Part shown: in pieces, positions 1-10,589 of the stretch
How positions within the stretch are numbered: position 1 is the first letter of the stretch
Layout: each line of letters begins with the position of its first letter
Assembly: GCF_001949145.1 (NCBI RefSeq)
Contig: NW_019091724.1
Location: 1 to 32,532, forward strand
Direction: 5' to 3'
DNA length: 32,532 nucleotides
Source of the DNA: Acanthaster planci
Taxonomy: Eukaryota > Echinodermata > Asteroidea > Valvatida > Acanthasteridae
The notes under the pieces: model-generated
What the model saw: only the letters and a program-made list of their open reading frames with translations
Told to the model about the DNA's origin: nothing
Databases searched by the model: none
Translations under genes and position numbers: made by a program

Positions 1-375
1 TACTTTGTCCTGACCTTCCAAATAAATCGCGACCCAGTCTTCCTGATCCAAGTGTCTTCAGATCTTGTTACTTTCCCAAAGTCTTGTGTATTAAGTTAGC
101 GGGGCAAATTTCCAGGTTACACTTTCAATGAACGCTTTTATTTTTAAAATTGGTTCCATTTGAAGTTCACTGGGATTCAAGAGCCGGACTCAAAGATGTA
201 TTTCCACCATGATTCCAGTAAGCAAGAAAAATAATTGCTCTCAAATTACAAAGATGGGGGGGTAAATCTATCTGCTAGTCTGGAGTGACTGTTTTGCATC
301 ATACTTGTAAAAGGCTCATGTTCTCGCTGACCACAATTAACTGGTGTCAACAAACATTATGACATTTGTTGATTA

Positions 376-403
376 CCCCCCCCCCCACACACACACGCAC
401 ACG
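376..403. repeat. Poly-C tract followed by CA microsatellite
   Basis: An 11-base C run is followed by alternating AC units with GC interruptions. It is a simple-sequence repeat with no coding signal. Confidence 0.85.
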
Positions 404-594
404 CTTACATTACAGACCTAGTGCAGGCATTCCTTTCTTTTCATGTAGTTAAGAAAACTCAGTGAAATTACTCGTTTTTCTTGAACTGGGAACACGATTT
501 TCAGCTGGCTTTTTCTACAAGGTTTCCTTGACTATTCCTCTTCCTTTTACAACCGATGACCCCTACTCCAAATGCCTCTAAACGTTTTTTTCAG

Positions 595-983
595 AGAAGA
601 GGAAACGTCCTGTGGGCATGTGCAAGTCCACAGAACGTATTCCTTTTCGGCATGTTGTGGACATCTTTTGTTCACAAGTCCACACAAGGTATGTAAGGTT
701 AGCGCACCTTTTTGAATACATTCTGACATCATGGGTCTGAGTTGCAAAGTGAACAATTTGCTTGAAAAATATACAAACTGTCTGTAGGTTTGCAATTGGT
801 GGAAATGATTCAGCGACTAAATTGAATGATGGTTTACGATCTCCCTCAAACAAATCAAAGCAGGCACCAATAATTTTAAAATTCATTCCTCTGAAATGCT
901 ACTGTTACAATGACAGTGAAGTAGCACAATACAGTTTGCTGTACAGGGGGCAAAAGTCAAATTTCTTTTTTGGTGTTATTTAA
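595..983 (+). pseudogene. Two exon-like blocks of an unidentified gene
   Basis: A polypyrimidine tract ending in TTTTTTTCAG (to 594) is followed by an open block at 595-688 reading KRKRPVGMCKSTERIPFRHV and onward to a GTATGT donor at 689. A second acceptor (CTGTCTGTAG, to 787) opens a block at 788. It joins in phase (AG plus G gives Arg) and reads FAIGGNDSATKLNDGLRSPS until TAA at 981-983. The splice signals and shared phase suggest real former exons. I do not recognise the protein and no start codon is clear. It may be the 5' part of the same relic as the block at 1085-1576. A decayed transposon gene is the most likely explanation. Confidence 0.35.
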
Positions 984-1084
984 AAAATGTGCTTAAACTT
1001 TCTAACCATTTAGTAATTTTAGACAGATACGAAAGCAAGTCATTTTTAAGCCATTGTTATTGTGACCTTTTTCACTATTTCTAG

Positions 1085-1576
1085 AGATATTGCAAACTGC
1101 AAACTTAGGAAATTTCACAAATTAAAGATTCAGTTGTCATACCTCATTGATAAGCTTTTTCCTGAGGATTTTAGACATACCAAAATCCAAGCTGCAGATT
1201 TGCAGAAAATCAATTTATAAATGCTCGTTTTGTGGTGACAGCTGGCTTTTTAATAGTCTTCAACATCTCAGTCATTATGTGCTGGTGAAATGAGATGTTC
1301 TTCACAAACCAATGACATGCAAATTCAAAAACACTGTTAGGAGCAGGGGGAAGATCCATTCGGCGGATTGTTACATTACTGCCAATGATCTTCCATCCTC
1401 ATCCATGTGGGGTCAGCATCTCAACACATGGATCCAGAGCCCACTTGTAAATGGCTGCTTGATAATTAACCCTCTGAATATGCAAGCTCAAGGCATCCAT
1501 GTTTGGGGCATCAAAGACTACAACACAGTACTGGAACATGATGTATCTGGAAGATCAAAATACTTTGATCTTACAG
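1085..1576 (+). pseudogene. Broken zinc-finger-like gene fragment, unidentified
   Basis: After an acceptor-like CTATTTCTAG (to 1084), one frame is open for about 45 codons (DIANCKLRKFHKLKIQLSYL and onward) and stops at 1219. A second, overlapping frame around 1200-1290 reads CSFCGDSWLFNSLQHLSHY, which resembles a C2H2 zinc finger (C-x2-C then H-x2-H) and is interrupted by a stop. From 1312 a third frame is open to at least 1576 (SADCYITANDLPSSSMWGQH and onward), where ACA is followed by a GTAAGA donor. A candidate next exon starts after TTTTAG at 1674 (NNLELGVDEVLKRNIW) and soon hits TAG. Changing frames show the gene is dead or mis-assembled. Such fingers occur in several animal transposon proteins, but I cannot assign a family. 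Confidence 0.35.
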
Positions 1577-1673
1577 TAAGAACAATTTTAAGTTCTGAAA
1601 CTTACGCTGTCTCATACATGTCATACAATATAACCACGTTTTATGACTAAGTTAAGCTTTCAAATTTTAGTAA

Positions 1674-2107
1674 ACAATCTTGAGCTTGGAGTAGATGAAG
1701 TCCTTAAAAGGAATATTTGGTCATAGGCAGCTATTGAGTCATTGCCGGCAAATTCAACCAAATATTTTTGCTGGGCACATGTCCAGTAACCGTTTTTTTT
1801 TAACTTCCAAATTCTTACTGCGACAAATCTTAGTTTGGTTTTGTGCCAACATAGTCATTGCGACTTGGAATCAGACGATATTACAATTTCAGACATTTTT
1901 CCCTTTACACAAATCCTCCAGAGCCACAAATCAGAAAAAAGTAGTATACTCTGTCATTACATGTTGGATTCAATTCAAAACAAAAAAGAAGAAAATTTCT
2001 GCTGGAAGTATATCATGGATCTCAAGATGCTCACTGTATCCACTAGACCACCAAACCTACCAGGAACTGAAAGAGGAACATGCCTTTTGCAAATTAAAAT
2101 CGAATGA
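1674..2107 (+). other. Possible downstream remnant of the same broken gene
   Basis: Short open frames continue on the plus strand, the longest over 1835-2107, but no domain is recognisable and stops separate them from the upstream exon-like blocks. They are listed only because the stretch would otherwise be empty. Confidence 0.15.
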
Positions 2108-2200
2108 AAATCTGGCACACTGAGTTTTAGGCCGTGGGGCAAGCCGTCAAAAGGGTGTCAGAAATTGAGGTCCGTCTGTCACTTCTGGGGGCAACTTGAA

Positions 2201-2950
2201 AATAGGTTTTCTAGCCCAATTCAAGGCTGCTGATTCTAAATATGCTTGCTCCAGAGCACAAAACTTGCATGTTGTTTCAGTTAAGATCATTTGGGGGTAA
2301 TGAAAAAGAATAAAAAATATGGGTTTTTGGGGGGGCAATTTTGGGAAAAAATGAAAGCCCTGAGAAGATAATTGCACATTTGATCTCTAGAATAGGTTTT
2401 CTAACACATCTCAGGGGTGCTCATTCTGAATATACTTGTTTCCAGTCTTGAAAATTGCACCTTAATATTGTAAAGGTAGTTTTTTGGGGGGAAAAAAACA
2501 CATTTTTTGTCAATTTATTTGAAAACACACTGACTTTAGAATAGGTTCTCTAAACTAATTTAGAGATGCTGATTCTGAATATGCTTGTTTCCATGTGCAA
2601 AACCTGCCCTTTCTTTTACAAGAGGTCATATTTGGAGTAAAAAATAGCCAATTTTTAAAAAATAAACACCACAAAAAACAATGCATAATCCATCTTAAGT
2701 ACAGGTTTTGTAACTCTTTTCAGGAGTGCCGATTCCTAATATGATTGTTTCCAATGCAAAGATTTTGCATTATTTTCACAAAGATAATTTTTGGGGTAAA
2801 AATCATGTTCTTGGTATTTAAAAACACCATAAGAAGAAACCTGCACACACTAACTTTTAATAGGTTCTCTGACCATATTCAGGAGTGCTGAATATGACTG
2901 TGCTTGTTTCAACATGAAACAGGTGCACCTTAATTGAGTAGAAAAGATTT
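2201..2950. repeat. Diverged tandem repeat, five units of about 150-190 bp
   Basis: The anchor AATAGGTTNTCT recurs near 2201, 2391, 2540, 2701 (as ACAGGTTTTG) and 2860. About 30 bases later each unit has a version of GCTGATTCTGAATATGCTTG, then TTTCCA, then a TTTTGGGG-rich stretch. Spacings are 190, 149, 161 and 159 bases. Read in one plus-strand frame, the units give similar peptides (IGFL..FR.ADSEYACF). The minus strand also gives a similar peptide in each unit (KQAYSESA.LN..RKPI). It is therefore unclear whether this was ever coding. The copies are old and differ by indels. Confidence 0.7.
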
Positions 2951-3266
2951 CTGGGATAAAGCTCATAAAATGAGCACAGCACATGCAGCGACCTACTAGT
3001 TACATTGGAATTTGTCTCAAAATCATTTCCAGTAATCTCTGTATTATGCCTTTCTCTAAGAATCAAAAGTCTGAATTTAAAGAAAAGTGTGGAAAAGCTT
3101 ATGCCTTGTACAAACACGTGCATGCACATATTCATTTCAATTTTACTATCTTGTTTACAGCAGCCATTAGGCTGAATTTAAAACAGCTTTTCTGTGTTTG
3201 TAACTGCCAATTCGAACCAGGTATTAAAGTGATCAAATAAGAAAGACTTGGTTTCGTTTCTATCAA

Positions 3267-3681
3267 CCCCTTCGCACCGGGAGGCGGCTAGACACGCCGT
3301 AAAAATTGAGATCCTCAGCCCGCTTTTCAGCTATTATTCTCGGCCCACACACGAGCGAACACGGTGAAAGAAGGCAGACCCTGGCTCCTGTATATATGGT
3401 AATTGGTCTTTGTGCGTAGCCCAGAAATAAAACGACCGAATTTGCATCATAATCACCAGCTTCACAACAGTCACCACTTTGAAAAGAGGCAACGGGAATG
3501 TGGAAAGGTGAGTAGAGCCGCATGCAACCAAACAATCAGCCTTTTCACTGTGTAATTCAAAGCGTGCAGAACACGCAGGGCCACAAACCAGAATTTGCGG
3601 TTTGGCAGGCAGCCTTCGTGGCCAAGTGAGGCTGAAATTCTTGGAGTCGGCTTTCCGGAAGAAATTCCCGTCATCAAGGGG
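3267..3681 (-). mobile_element. TTAA-flanked MITE, copy 1 (piggyBac-like)
   Basis: The 415-bp element is bounded by TCAA (3263-3266, a decayed TTAA) and TTAA (3682-3685). Its ends are CCCCTTCGCACCGGG and, inverted, CCCCTTGATGACGGG. It is the reverse complement of the copy at 5106-5521 along its whole length. A TTAA target site and termini beginning CCC are the hallmarks of piggyBac-type transposition. It encodes no transposase, so it would have been mobilised in trans. Confidence 0.8.
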
Positions 3682-5105
3682 TTAAGCCCTACCGCACACT
3701 GTACAATCCAGTCATGTTTCAACTGATCAACGACTTCATTTTAAGGATTTAACATGTCGAATCTCTGCTATTGGTTGGATACCAACAATTACAATTACAA
3801 CATTACGAAAGTCAACGGTCATTTGCAAAGTTCAGTGCATGACAAGTCAGCCTTCTTGCAAAGGCATCTCAATGAAACACGGTACATGTCGTCTTGTTTG
3901 ATGTTTGTTTGCATCTTGTTTGCATCTTGACACGAAGGTTCATGTTGAGGTTCTTCCTGAAAGACAGTGATGAATGAGTGATTCTGAGTAAAACATTTCA
4001 CATTCAATAAATAATAGCAGTTTTTCCACAAGCACAAGCCGAACGACAAATTTACCTCATCCCATGGTGATTGAAGGGTAAGAGGTCACTAACAACCCCT
4101 CATTGCTTACCTTGGTATTGGCGTAACTACAATTTTCAAAACAAATGGATATTTTAATTAGTAGGCTGACAACCGAGATATACATGTATGCAGTTATACA
4201 TGTACATTTGTGTTGGGATACTAGACCAACTTATATGTTGTCTGCTCACAAGCATGTGTAATATGAAAATTGCTGTACTATACAGAATAAATGCCACACT
4301 ATCACTTGATATGGATAGATCAATCAAGATATAGGATTCGAATTTGCATTAAAAAAAACAGTAAGTGCAAACATATACTTACACGGGTGTATGCTTTGTA
4401 GCAGGAACCATGGTTCATTAATTTCACTTCAAGGTCTTTTTCCTTAAATATAAACCAAGATGCCTTCACTATGTTTTCTTTTCACTGTCTTCAGAAGCAG
4501 CCCATCTACAGAGGAACAGAGTAAAAAAATGCAGGGGAAATTCCACACAAGAGGGGACAAAGCGTCAGAGTAATGTTGATTTCACTACTTTGTTATTTGA
4601 TTTTTATGAAATAAGTAAAAGTAGCTCAGTAAACTACCTTTTGGTTGGCAAATGAAACTTACACAAAATAATGAGAACAATGTGAAACAAACGCAATGCT
4701 GAGACCCTTTGCGTTGCATTGCCAAGAGTAAGAATCCAGCAATGAGGAAAACAGGGAAAGTTCTGCTGCTGCATGTGGTACTACTTACCACATTAAACGT
4801 TCCTTGACCAATTTGCAAGTTGCTGCATCCTTGATCCATTTCTCCCTTTTACATATGAAGCATATGTATGCAGAAGAAGAAGCATCTTGCAGGAAGAACA
4901 TGTTCAATTTGCAGTTTCCGTATGCCCTGGTGAGTGAGCAATCTTTGTGATTTGCGTGGTGGCTCTGATGGTGGTCTTTCAACCTCAGCTGTGCCCTGTA
5001 GACATCTTTCAGCCTGAGCAATTTTGGACTTTTCATAAAATCTGAAGAAAAGAATATGAAAATATTGTTAAAGGCCCAACGTTTTCCAAAGAAGGCTCAT
5101 CTTAA

Positions 5106-5521
5106 CCCCTTGACAACGGGAATTTCTTCCCAAAAGCAGACTCCTAGAATTCCAGCCTCGCTTGGCCACGAAGGCCACCTACCAAACCGCAAATTCTAGG
5201 TTTGTGGCCCTGCGTGCTATGCACGCTTTGAATTACACGGTGAAAAGGCCGACAGTTCAGTGGCATGTGGCTCTACTCACCCTTCCACATTCCCGTTGCC
5301 TCTTTTCAAAGTGGGGACTATTGTGAAGCTCGTGATTATGATGCAAAATCTGTCTTTTCATTTCAGGGCTACGCACAAAGACCAATTACCATATATACAA
5401 GAGCCAGGGTCTGCCTTCTTTCACCGTGTTCACTCGAGTGTGGGCCGAGAATAATAGCTGAAAAGCAGGCTGAGGATCTCAATTTTTACGGCGGCTATAG
5501 CCACCTCCCGGTGCGAAGGGG
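5106..5521 (+). mobile_element. TTAA-flanked MITE, copy 2 (piggyBac-like)
   Basis: This 416-bp element has an intact TTAA on each side (5102-5105 and 5522-5525). Its ends are CCCCTTGACAACGGG and GGTGCGAAGGGG. It lies in inverse orientation to the copy at 3267-3681, 1.4 kb away, so the pair could fold into a long stem. The short open frames inside are by-products of the repeat and are not genes. Confidence 0.85.
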
Positions 5522-5525
5522 TTAA

Positions 5526-6767
5526 GTTAAAACAGCACTTAATACAAAAGTATCTACTAAAAAGTAGGCCTAATTGTCACATTTATGCTCAAAGACAATT
5601 GCCCTATTTTCAAATTTTCTGTGCCGTGAACCGGCTTCAACATTTCATGACTATTGCGGTGTTACCTCCAGTAGGCATGCACAGTTGGCTTAATGCTCAA
5701 CAACATTTAACACTGTATACATGTAGCAATTGCTGACCATCTTTAATTCTGTATTGTTCTTTCTGATTATCAACTGAGACACGACATGTGTTCATGGCAC
5801 ATAAACTAATTTATTAATGTCAGCTGATGTGTTATATTTTCCCTTCAGTGGTCTGGATGAACAATATTTTTGACCTGCACTTTCAGAAAAGCAATACTGT
5901 TTGTATTTAGTTGCTATCATTTAACAGTTAATATAAAAAAATATATTTTATATACAATAAATATTGAGTTGCATTCCATGGTGTTTCCCCACACTAAGTG
6001 GATTTGCAACTTTTGCTTTAAAGTTTGGTCAGCATGGTCAGACATCAATCAAACATGAAATGAAACCATTCTCAAATAAGAGCCAGGGGATTGTATACTT
6101 GGGGACCCCCTGTTTTAATTATAATGGTATTTTAATCTTGCAAAACTGGTAAGCCCCCCCCCCAAAAAAAAACACAAAGGCAACACTCTTTATTTTGCTG
6201 ACCCTATTTTTTGGAAGTTCAAATTGTAAACTGTGAGAAAATCTGACTTTCTCCCTGATAAACTAGTCATGCAAATTTTAATCTACCATGTGTTAAACAC
6301 TCACAGTTCCCCTCATAATTTCCATAAAAAGTCAAAACCCTGCCCTTTTTTTACTTTAACCCTACAGTTATCGAGCATGTTGTCACAGTCATCTACCAAG
6401 GTGAATTCACAAGTTAAAATGTAGCTCCCCTACAGGGTTTCCAAATTTACAATCCCTAAGATTCAAGTGCTACCGGTACAAAAGAACCATACTTTGCTAT
6501 AAGATGCACGTTTACCTGCAAGTTGTTCTCAGTTTTGTTTTAATGAACATTTTGAGTGTGCCATGTTTGAAAACACTCAATTTTTTATCTGTTTCTGAAC
6601 ACTCGTTTTTTGGACTTTCAGCCCATATTTCGAGAGAAGAAATTACTTTTAAATTAATTAAATCAAGTAACATGCACTGCACAGTATGCAAATTGACCTG
6701 GATGAGTTTCAAATAGAAACAGATGAGGGTTTATACAACAGAAAATGGAAAAAAGCATGCGACTTAC
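5526..6767. other. AT-rich intronic DNA without identifiable genes
   Basis: Between the second MITE and exon 1 of the zinc-finger relic I see only AT-rich sequence, a C8A9 run near 6157-6173 and short random frames. By position it is NEK9 intron 3. Confidence 0.5.
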
Positions 6768-7754
6768 TTGTAGGCCTTGTACCATTGAGCAAGTGCGATG
6801 GTAGCCCCACAACGACTTTGGAGTCACTTCTGCAGCAAATACTACTGTATTCTGTGCCACTTCCTTTTCTTTTCCATCGAGCAGCAACCATTTGTTAAGG
6901 TTGTTCCAAATTTTTCCCAGCTGACTGTGCTGAACGGGCCAATTTTGTCTATATTTGAGGAGGCACTACATGTAAAAACAACTGACGGGCACCGAGACAT
7001 TGATCACAATGTGCAAGCCTTATAGCTTTGATTCAAGATGCAGGACTCATTGATACACTATGCCACCGCACAGAAGATGTACGTTATAGCACGCAGCCAG
7101 CAACTGCGTCAAGTGAGGATGCATTTTTATCATTAGCCAAGACTAAACAAACACTGCTGGCTTGTCCGAGATTTCACCTAAAATTTTTGTTTCTTTTGGG
7201 AAGTTCTGCAAGTTAACGTGCAAAAACTGGAAGTGGGACCAGCAAAAATCTTGAAAAGTATATTTTAAACTATAACTAACTTTACACAATTTGTAGGTTG
7301 CCCCTAATTTGTCAGATGAAACGGAACGATATGAAGGGTTGCCCCACGGCCTATTACCTGATCGCACCTAAACATAACAATCTGAGTTCCCTCAGGCAAG
7401 CTTTTGCACAGCAACTACCATCTCTGGAATGGACTGGTTTCTTTGTGCACTTCTTATCCATTAAAACAGTGTATTGGTGCAAGCCGTCTCTTATGTAACT
7501 AAGCAAAGCTTGCCCAAATTACGTGGTATAGCAACAGTACCTTCAGTATGGAGAATACTGTATGTTCAAAGAATTCAAGAGTTCAATGCACATTTCATTC
7601 AAATTGAACTTGCAACAGGCTTACTTAAGAAAAGGCTACACTCATGTATATGTATCAAAGAGGGGGCTGTCTACTTGTATCCAACTAAACACCATTTTTA
7701 AAAATTTGCCGGCTACTGCTACATGTATTACATGTAGCAGTAGCCATACAATCA

Positions 7755-7876
7755 CATACAATCACAGTGTAATAAGGCTAAAACAGTGGATATTAAAATA
7801 TCCACTGTTTTAGCCTTATTACACTGTGATTAAAAAATATCCACTGTTTTAGCCTTATTACACTGTGATTGTATGT
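7755..7876. repeat. Perfect 35-bp inverted repeat with an extra copy of one arm
   Basis: The arm AATCACAGTGTAATAAGGCT and onward (7760-7794) is followed after a 2-base AA loop by its exact complement (7797-7831). Four bases later comes a second identical copy of the right arm (7836-7870). The bases next to the outer arms (ACATACAATC and GATTGTATGT) also pair, so either of two hairpins can form. The perfect match implies a recent origin or gene conversion. Confidence 0.9.
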
Positions 7877-7918
7877 ATTTTGAAAAAAGCCTGAACTGAA
7901 AATTATCTGTTTCAGACC

Positions 7919-7990
7919 ATGTACGTGTACATTTACATGTTTTTTATTGTGCATATATATTCCATACAGTGTACATGTACATGTACATGT
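7919..7990. repeat. ACATGT palindromic microsatellite cluster
   Basis: Several runs of GTACATGTACATGTA occur here. Similar short runs are scattered through the window, for example near 4183-4208, 12775-12790, 15843-15853, 17350-17378, 20606-20630 and 22617-22682. Every unit is self-complementary. Confidence 0.8.
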
Positions 7991-8041
7991 AAATATGTAG
8001 GTTGGCAAGTGGTTCAGTTACAAAAAGGAAAATAAGCAAAC

Positions 8042-8097
8042 CTCTTCACTAAACAGCTGTTCACCTTGGTGAACGATCTTCTCATAGAGAGTTCCAC
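8042..8097 (-). CDS. nek9: NEK9 kinase, coding exon 3
   Basis: This 56-bp exon lies between acceptor GAATGCAG (AG at 8099-8098) and donor GTTTGC (8041-8040). It completes the Gly codon split by exon 2 and reads GTLYEKIVHQGEQLFSEE, ending in phase 0. This matches the segment just after the hinge of the NEK9 kinase domain. The following exon (alpha-E helix, HRD loop) was not found in the remaining 8 kb, so intron 3 must exceed 8 kb and the gene runs out of the window. Confidence 0.85.
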
Positions 8098-8102
8098 CTG
8101 CA

Positions 8103-8596
8103 TTCAAAATATCAATAGTGCCAATTTAAAGTTAGATTTGACAACTATTTGATAAAAATTATTGTCGTAATGTTTTACTCCCTAATTACAATGTAATGGT
8201 AATACAATCCATATCGGCAGCAATCACGCTTATCTGGCCACTGTTGACTTGTCAGAAAATGAAACCTCTTTAAACTCTTGAGTGATAAAAAGTTCCTCAC
8301 ATTTTGTATTTTTCATCAACCCTTCTGAATGCAATAAATTCTTTCCATCTGGAGCTTCCTTTTACATAAATTTATACTGGTTTACATTGTGCATGTTGGG
8401 TTAGTAGGGCCAATCTCATTACATACGGTATCTTCAAATAAGGTTGGTCGGTCAGCAAGTTCTTCTTGCTGATTTTCATGTATATGAATAAGCGGGTTTC
8501 ATATCTAATGACGAGACCACATATGCCATCAAAATCTGGCCAATAAAATAAAAAACATTTTCCTCAATGAAAAGAAACATGTTTCTCTTCTTCTCT
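8103..8596. other. Residual NEK9 intron 2 DNA downstream of the large element
   Basis: About 500 bases of plain AT-rich intron separate exon 3 from the large inverted-repeat element. I see no gene or repeat in it. Confidence 0.5.
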
Positions 8597-9022
8597 TAGA
8601 ACGGGCGCCAGCAAATTTTATTCAACCGGAAAGCGACAAAAGGTTCCATCCCATGAGATTGTTGATCGTCCATCGCTCATTGAAGATTGGGATTGCTGCC
8701 GGCCCAGGGCCAGTACGTTTGGCCACAGGAAGCATTTCCGGGTCACCCAAAAATGCATCTATTCAACCCAACAGCGACAAGAAAACTAACTGAAGCTTGA
8801 CATTTGGTAGAGGCTGCAGTTCACTAAAAGGACCATGACAGCAATTCTATGCTGTACGTTTACAAGAACAGCAGTTTTTAAAGAGGTCGCGTGACTACAG
8901 TTATTCAACCCGAGAGCGAAAAGCACCAAACTTGGCTTTTTACAATTTATGATCATTGCCAAACACGGACATACATACCAATAACAGCAATTTTCTCCTG
9001 TACTTTCCCCTTGACAGCAACT
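8597..9022 (+). repeat. Left long terminal inverted repeat with three subrepeats
   Basis: This is the reverse complement of 15445-15841 with scattered substitutions and small indels. The motif ATTCAACC followed by a GCGACAA-like block occurs at about 8621, 8762 and 8904, so the arm is built from three diverged units of about 142 bp. Each unit also holds a version of CAGCAATT...CTGTACG. Such subterminal direct repeats are usual transposase-binding arrangements. Confidence 0.8.
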
Positions 9023-10560
9023 TTGTTACTTTGACTAACACCTATGACCTTGCAAATTCAACTTACAATTTTTCTAATTTGTTATTGGGATGCACGTGTT
9101 GAATATTGTACTCGTGATAACAACTGTTTCTCTTGGTCTACATTTTAATGAAGTTTAAGACCTGCACTTTTTCACTCTCACCAATTTCCAAAATTGGCCG
9201 AATGCATGCAGTTTTACCAAACGTCAGATGCCCTTCAAACTGCTTGGTCAGTAGTGCGCCCGTGTTGTTACTTGAAAGATAAATGACGAGAAATCTTGAT
9301 AGGAGACAAATCCATCTATTGGGTTGAAACCAGGGGGTATTTGATTTACAATCCAAATACATACTCACTGTGTATTAATAATGATCAATCAATAATCAGG
9401 CGGGGTTTTTTAATAATGGAGAGACCTCTTATCAGTAGTGCGGCGTAATATTGTTTTTTCATGAATAACTATATACATCCCAGAGAGTGAAGATTCCAGA
9501 CATGCTACACATGGTTAGTTTTTTTCTACAAGCAGTTGTCATTTCTCGAGGTTTGTAAACCCACCCTAAGTCTTCGTGTCGACTTCGGGCTGAAAATTGA
9601 ACAGGTGTTTGTTGCTAATCTTGCAAGTTGAAGAAATAGCAAAGAAAAGGTTGCCGGGTTGCCAGGTTGACAAACACGGATAGTGAGGTAAGTGGACGTG
9701 TATTATTAATTTTTCATTATTCCGAAGAGTTAAGTCTAATCCCAGTAACTTGGATCCTTATCTCACCTTTAAAAAATGGAGAGCACAGTCGCATGTCTGG
9801 CGATACATACAGCAGGGTCTAAGTAAGACTTTGATATTCCACTTAATTAATCACTCCACAAAAACTTAACATTTCACCTGGAAAACTGCCTCAAAGCATT
9901 AAGCAAGGTTGTACAAACCTCTGAACCTCAACGCGGGACGTACATGTAGGTGGCAAATCGGGTAATGTTAGGCAATTTTGCAGGTGAAATCTGTCATGTT
10001 TTGGTGAATCATTATATAAATGGAATACAGCATTGAAGTTTGAAATGGGACCCAACCGTATTGCCATTCAGCCTCCAAACAAGACATTCAAACAACCTTT
10101 CCCAAAACTCCACCCTAATCTGTCAGTCAAAAATAGCAACTTAATACATTTTAAAACATTTCTTTCTTTTAAGCTGGAATGAAAAAGACCCAACCTTTTG
10201 CGGCTCGTTTATTGAATCATAACAATTGACTCCATTTGCGATAGGATTAGCCGAATTTGAAAAAGAGTAAATATAAGACAGTTTCTCAAATAACATAATA
10301 TGGAACCTTTTCTGATCCCCTTTTTTCCAACACCTCTGCTTCCATACCGTAAAGGCCTAACTGTCTGTTTTCTAAGCATCAGGGCACTTAGTCAATGTGT
10401 GGGTTTGCATTCAAAAGACCAGAATCCTTGCAATCCCCAAAAGTAGCTGCACGCCCAATTATTTTTATTTCATTTTTCTGCTTTAGATTTGTTTTGTGTG
10501 TTGGAAGAAAGATGGTGGGGGGCTGAAACAATTCAAGGGCGATTAACAGTGGGTAAGAGT
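9023..10560. other. Non-coding 5' interior of the large element
   Basis: About 1.5 kb lie between the left inverted repeat and the first recognisable coding sequence. It is AT-rich with no convincing frame; a promoter would be expected here but no motif is clear. Confidence 0.4.
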
Positions 10561-10589
10561 GAAAAATGCTGCGGAGCGACGAACTTGCC

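Larger units (their letters stand above)
3819..6891 (-). pseudogene. Compact transposon-type zinc-finger gene, four exons, damaged
   Basis: Four minus-strand blocks have good splice signals. Exon 1 is 6891-6768: ATG start, MVAARWKRKGSGTEYSSICC, ends at GTAAGT. Exon 2 is 5041-4789: acceptor TTCTTCAG, contains YICFICKREKWIKDAATCKL, ends at GTAAGT. Exon 3 is 4505-4383: acceptor CCTCTGTAG, contains NHGSCYKAYTR, ends at GTAAGT. Exon 4 is 3956-3819: acceptor GTCTTTCAG, contains RCLCKKADLSCTELCK, then TGA. The CxxC of exon 2 and the H-x3-C of exon 3 match the N-terminal finger of EEADT-family transposon proteins. The Cys-rich tail of exon 4 resembles their C-terminal Cys8/CXC finger. Exons 1-2 and 3-4 join in phase, but the exon 2-3 junction makes TGA and exon 3 has a frameshift. 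No transposase or nuclease core lies between the two ends. It lies in NEK9 intron 3, on the same strand. Confidence 0.5.

Noticed and set aside
3263-3722. Open frames of 65-90 codons on the minus strand, with near-identical ones at 5260-5525 on the plus strand
   Set aside because: They are the same frames in the two copies of a non-autonomous MITE, run through the terminal repeats, and have no domain. Conservation reflects the repeat.
7793-8008. Frame with a repeated NHSVIRLKQWIF peptide
   Set aside because: It is produced by the duplicated hairpin arm and has no supporting context.
1-8041. Further NEK9 exons (HRD and DFG/DYG regions)
   Set aside because: I looked on the minus strand for the IKTLNI-like catalytic loop and the GTPYYMSPE-like activation segment and found neither, so they are placed outside the window.
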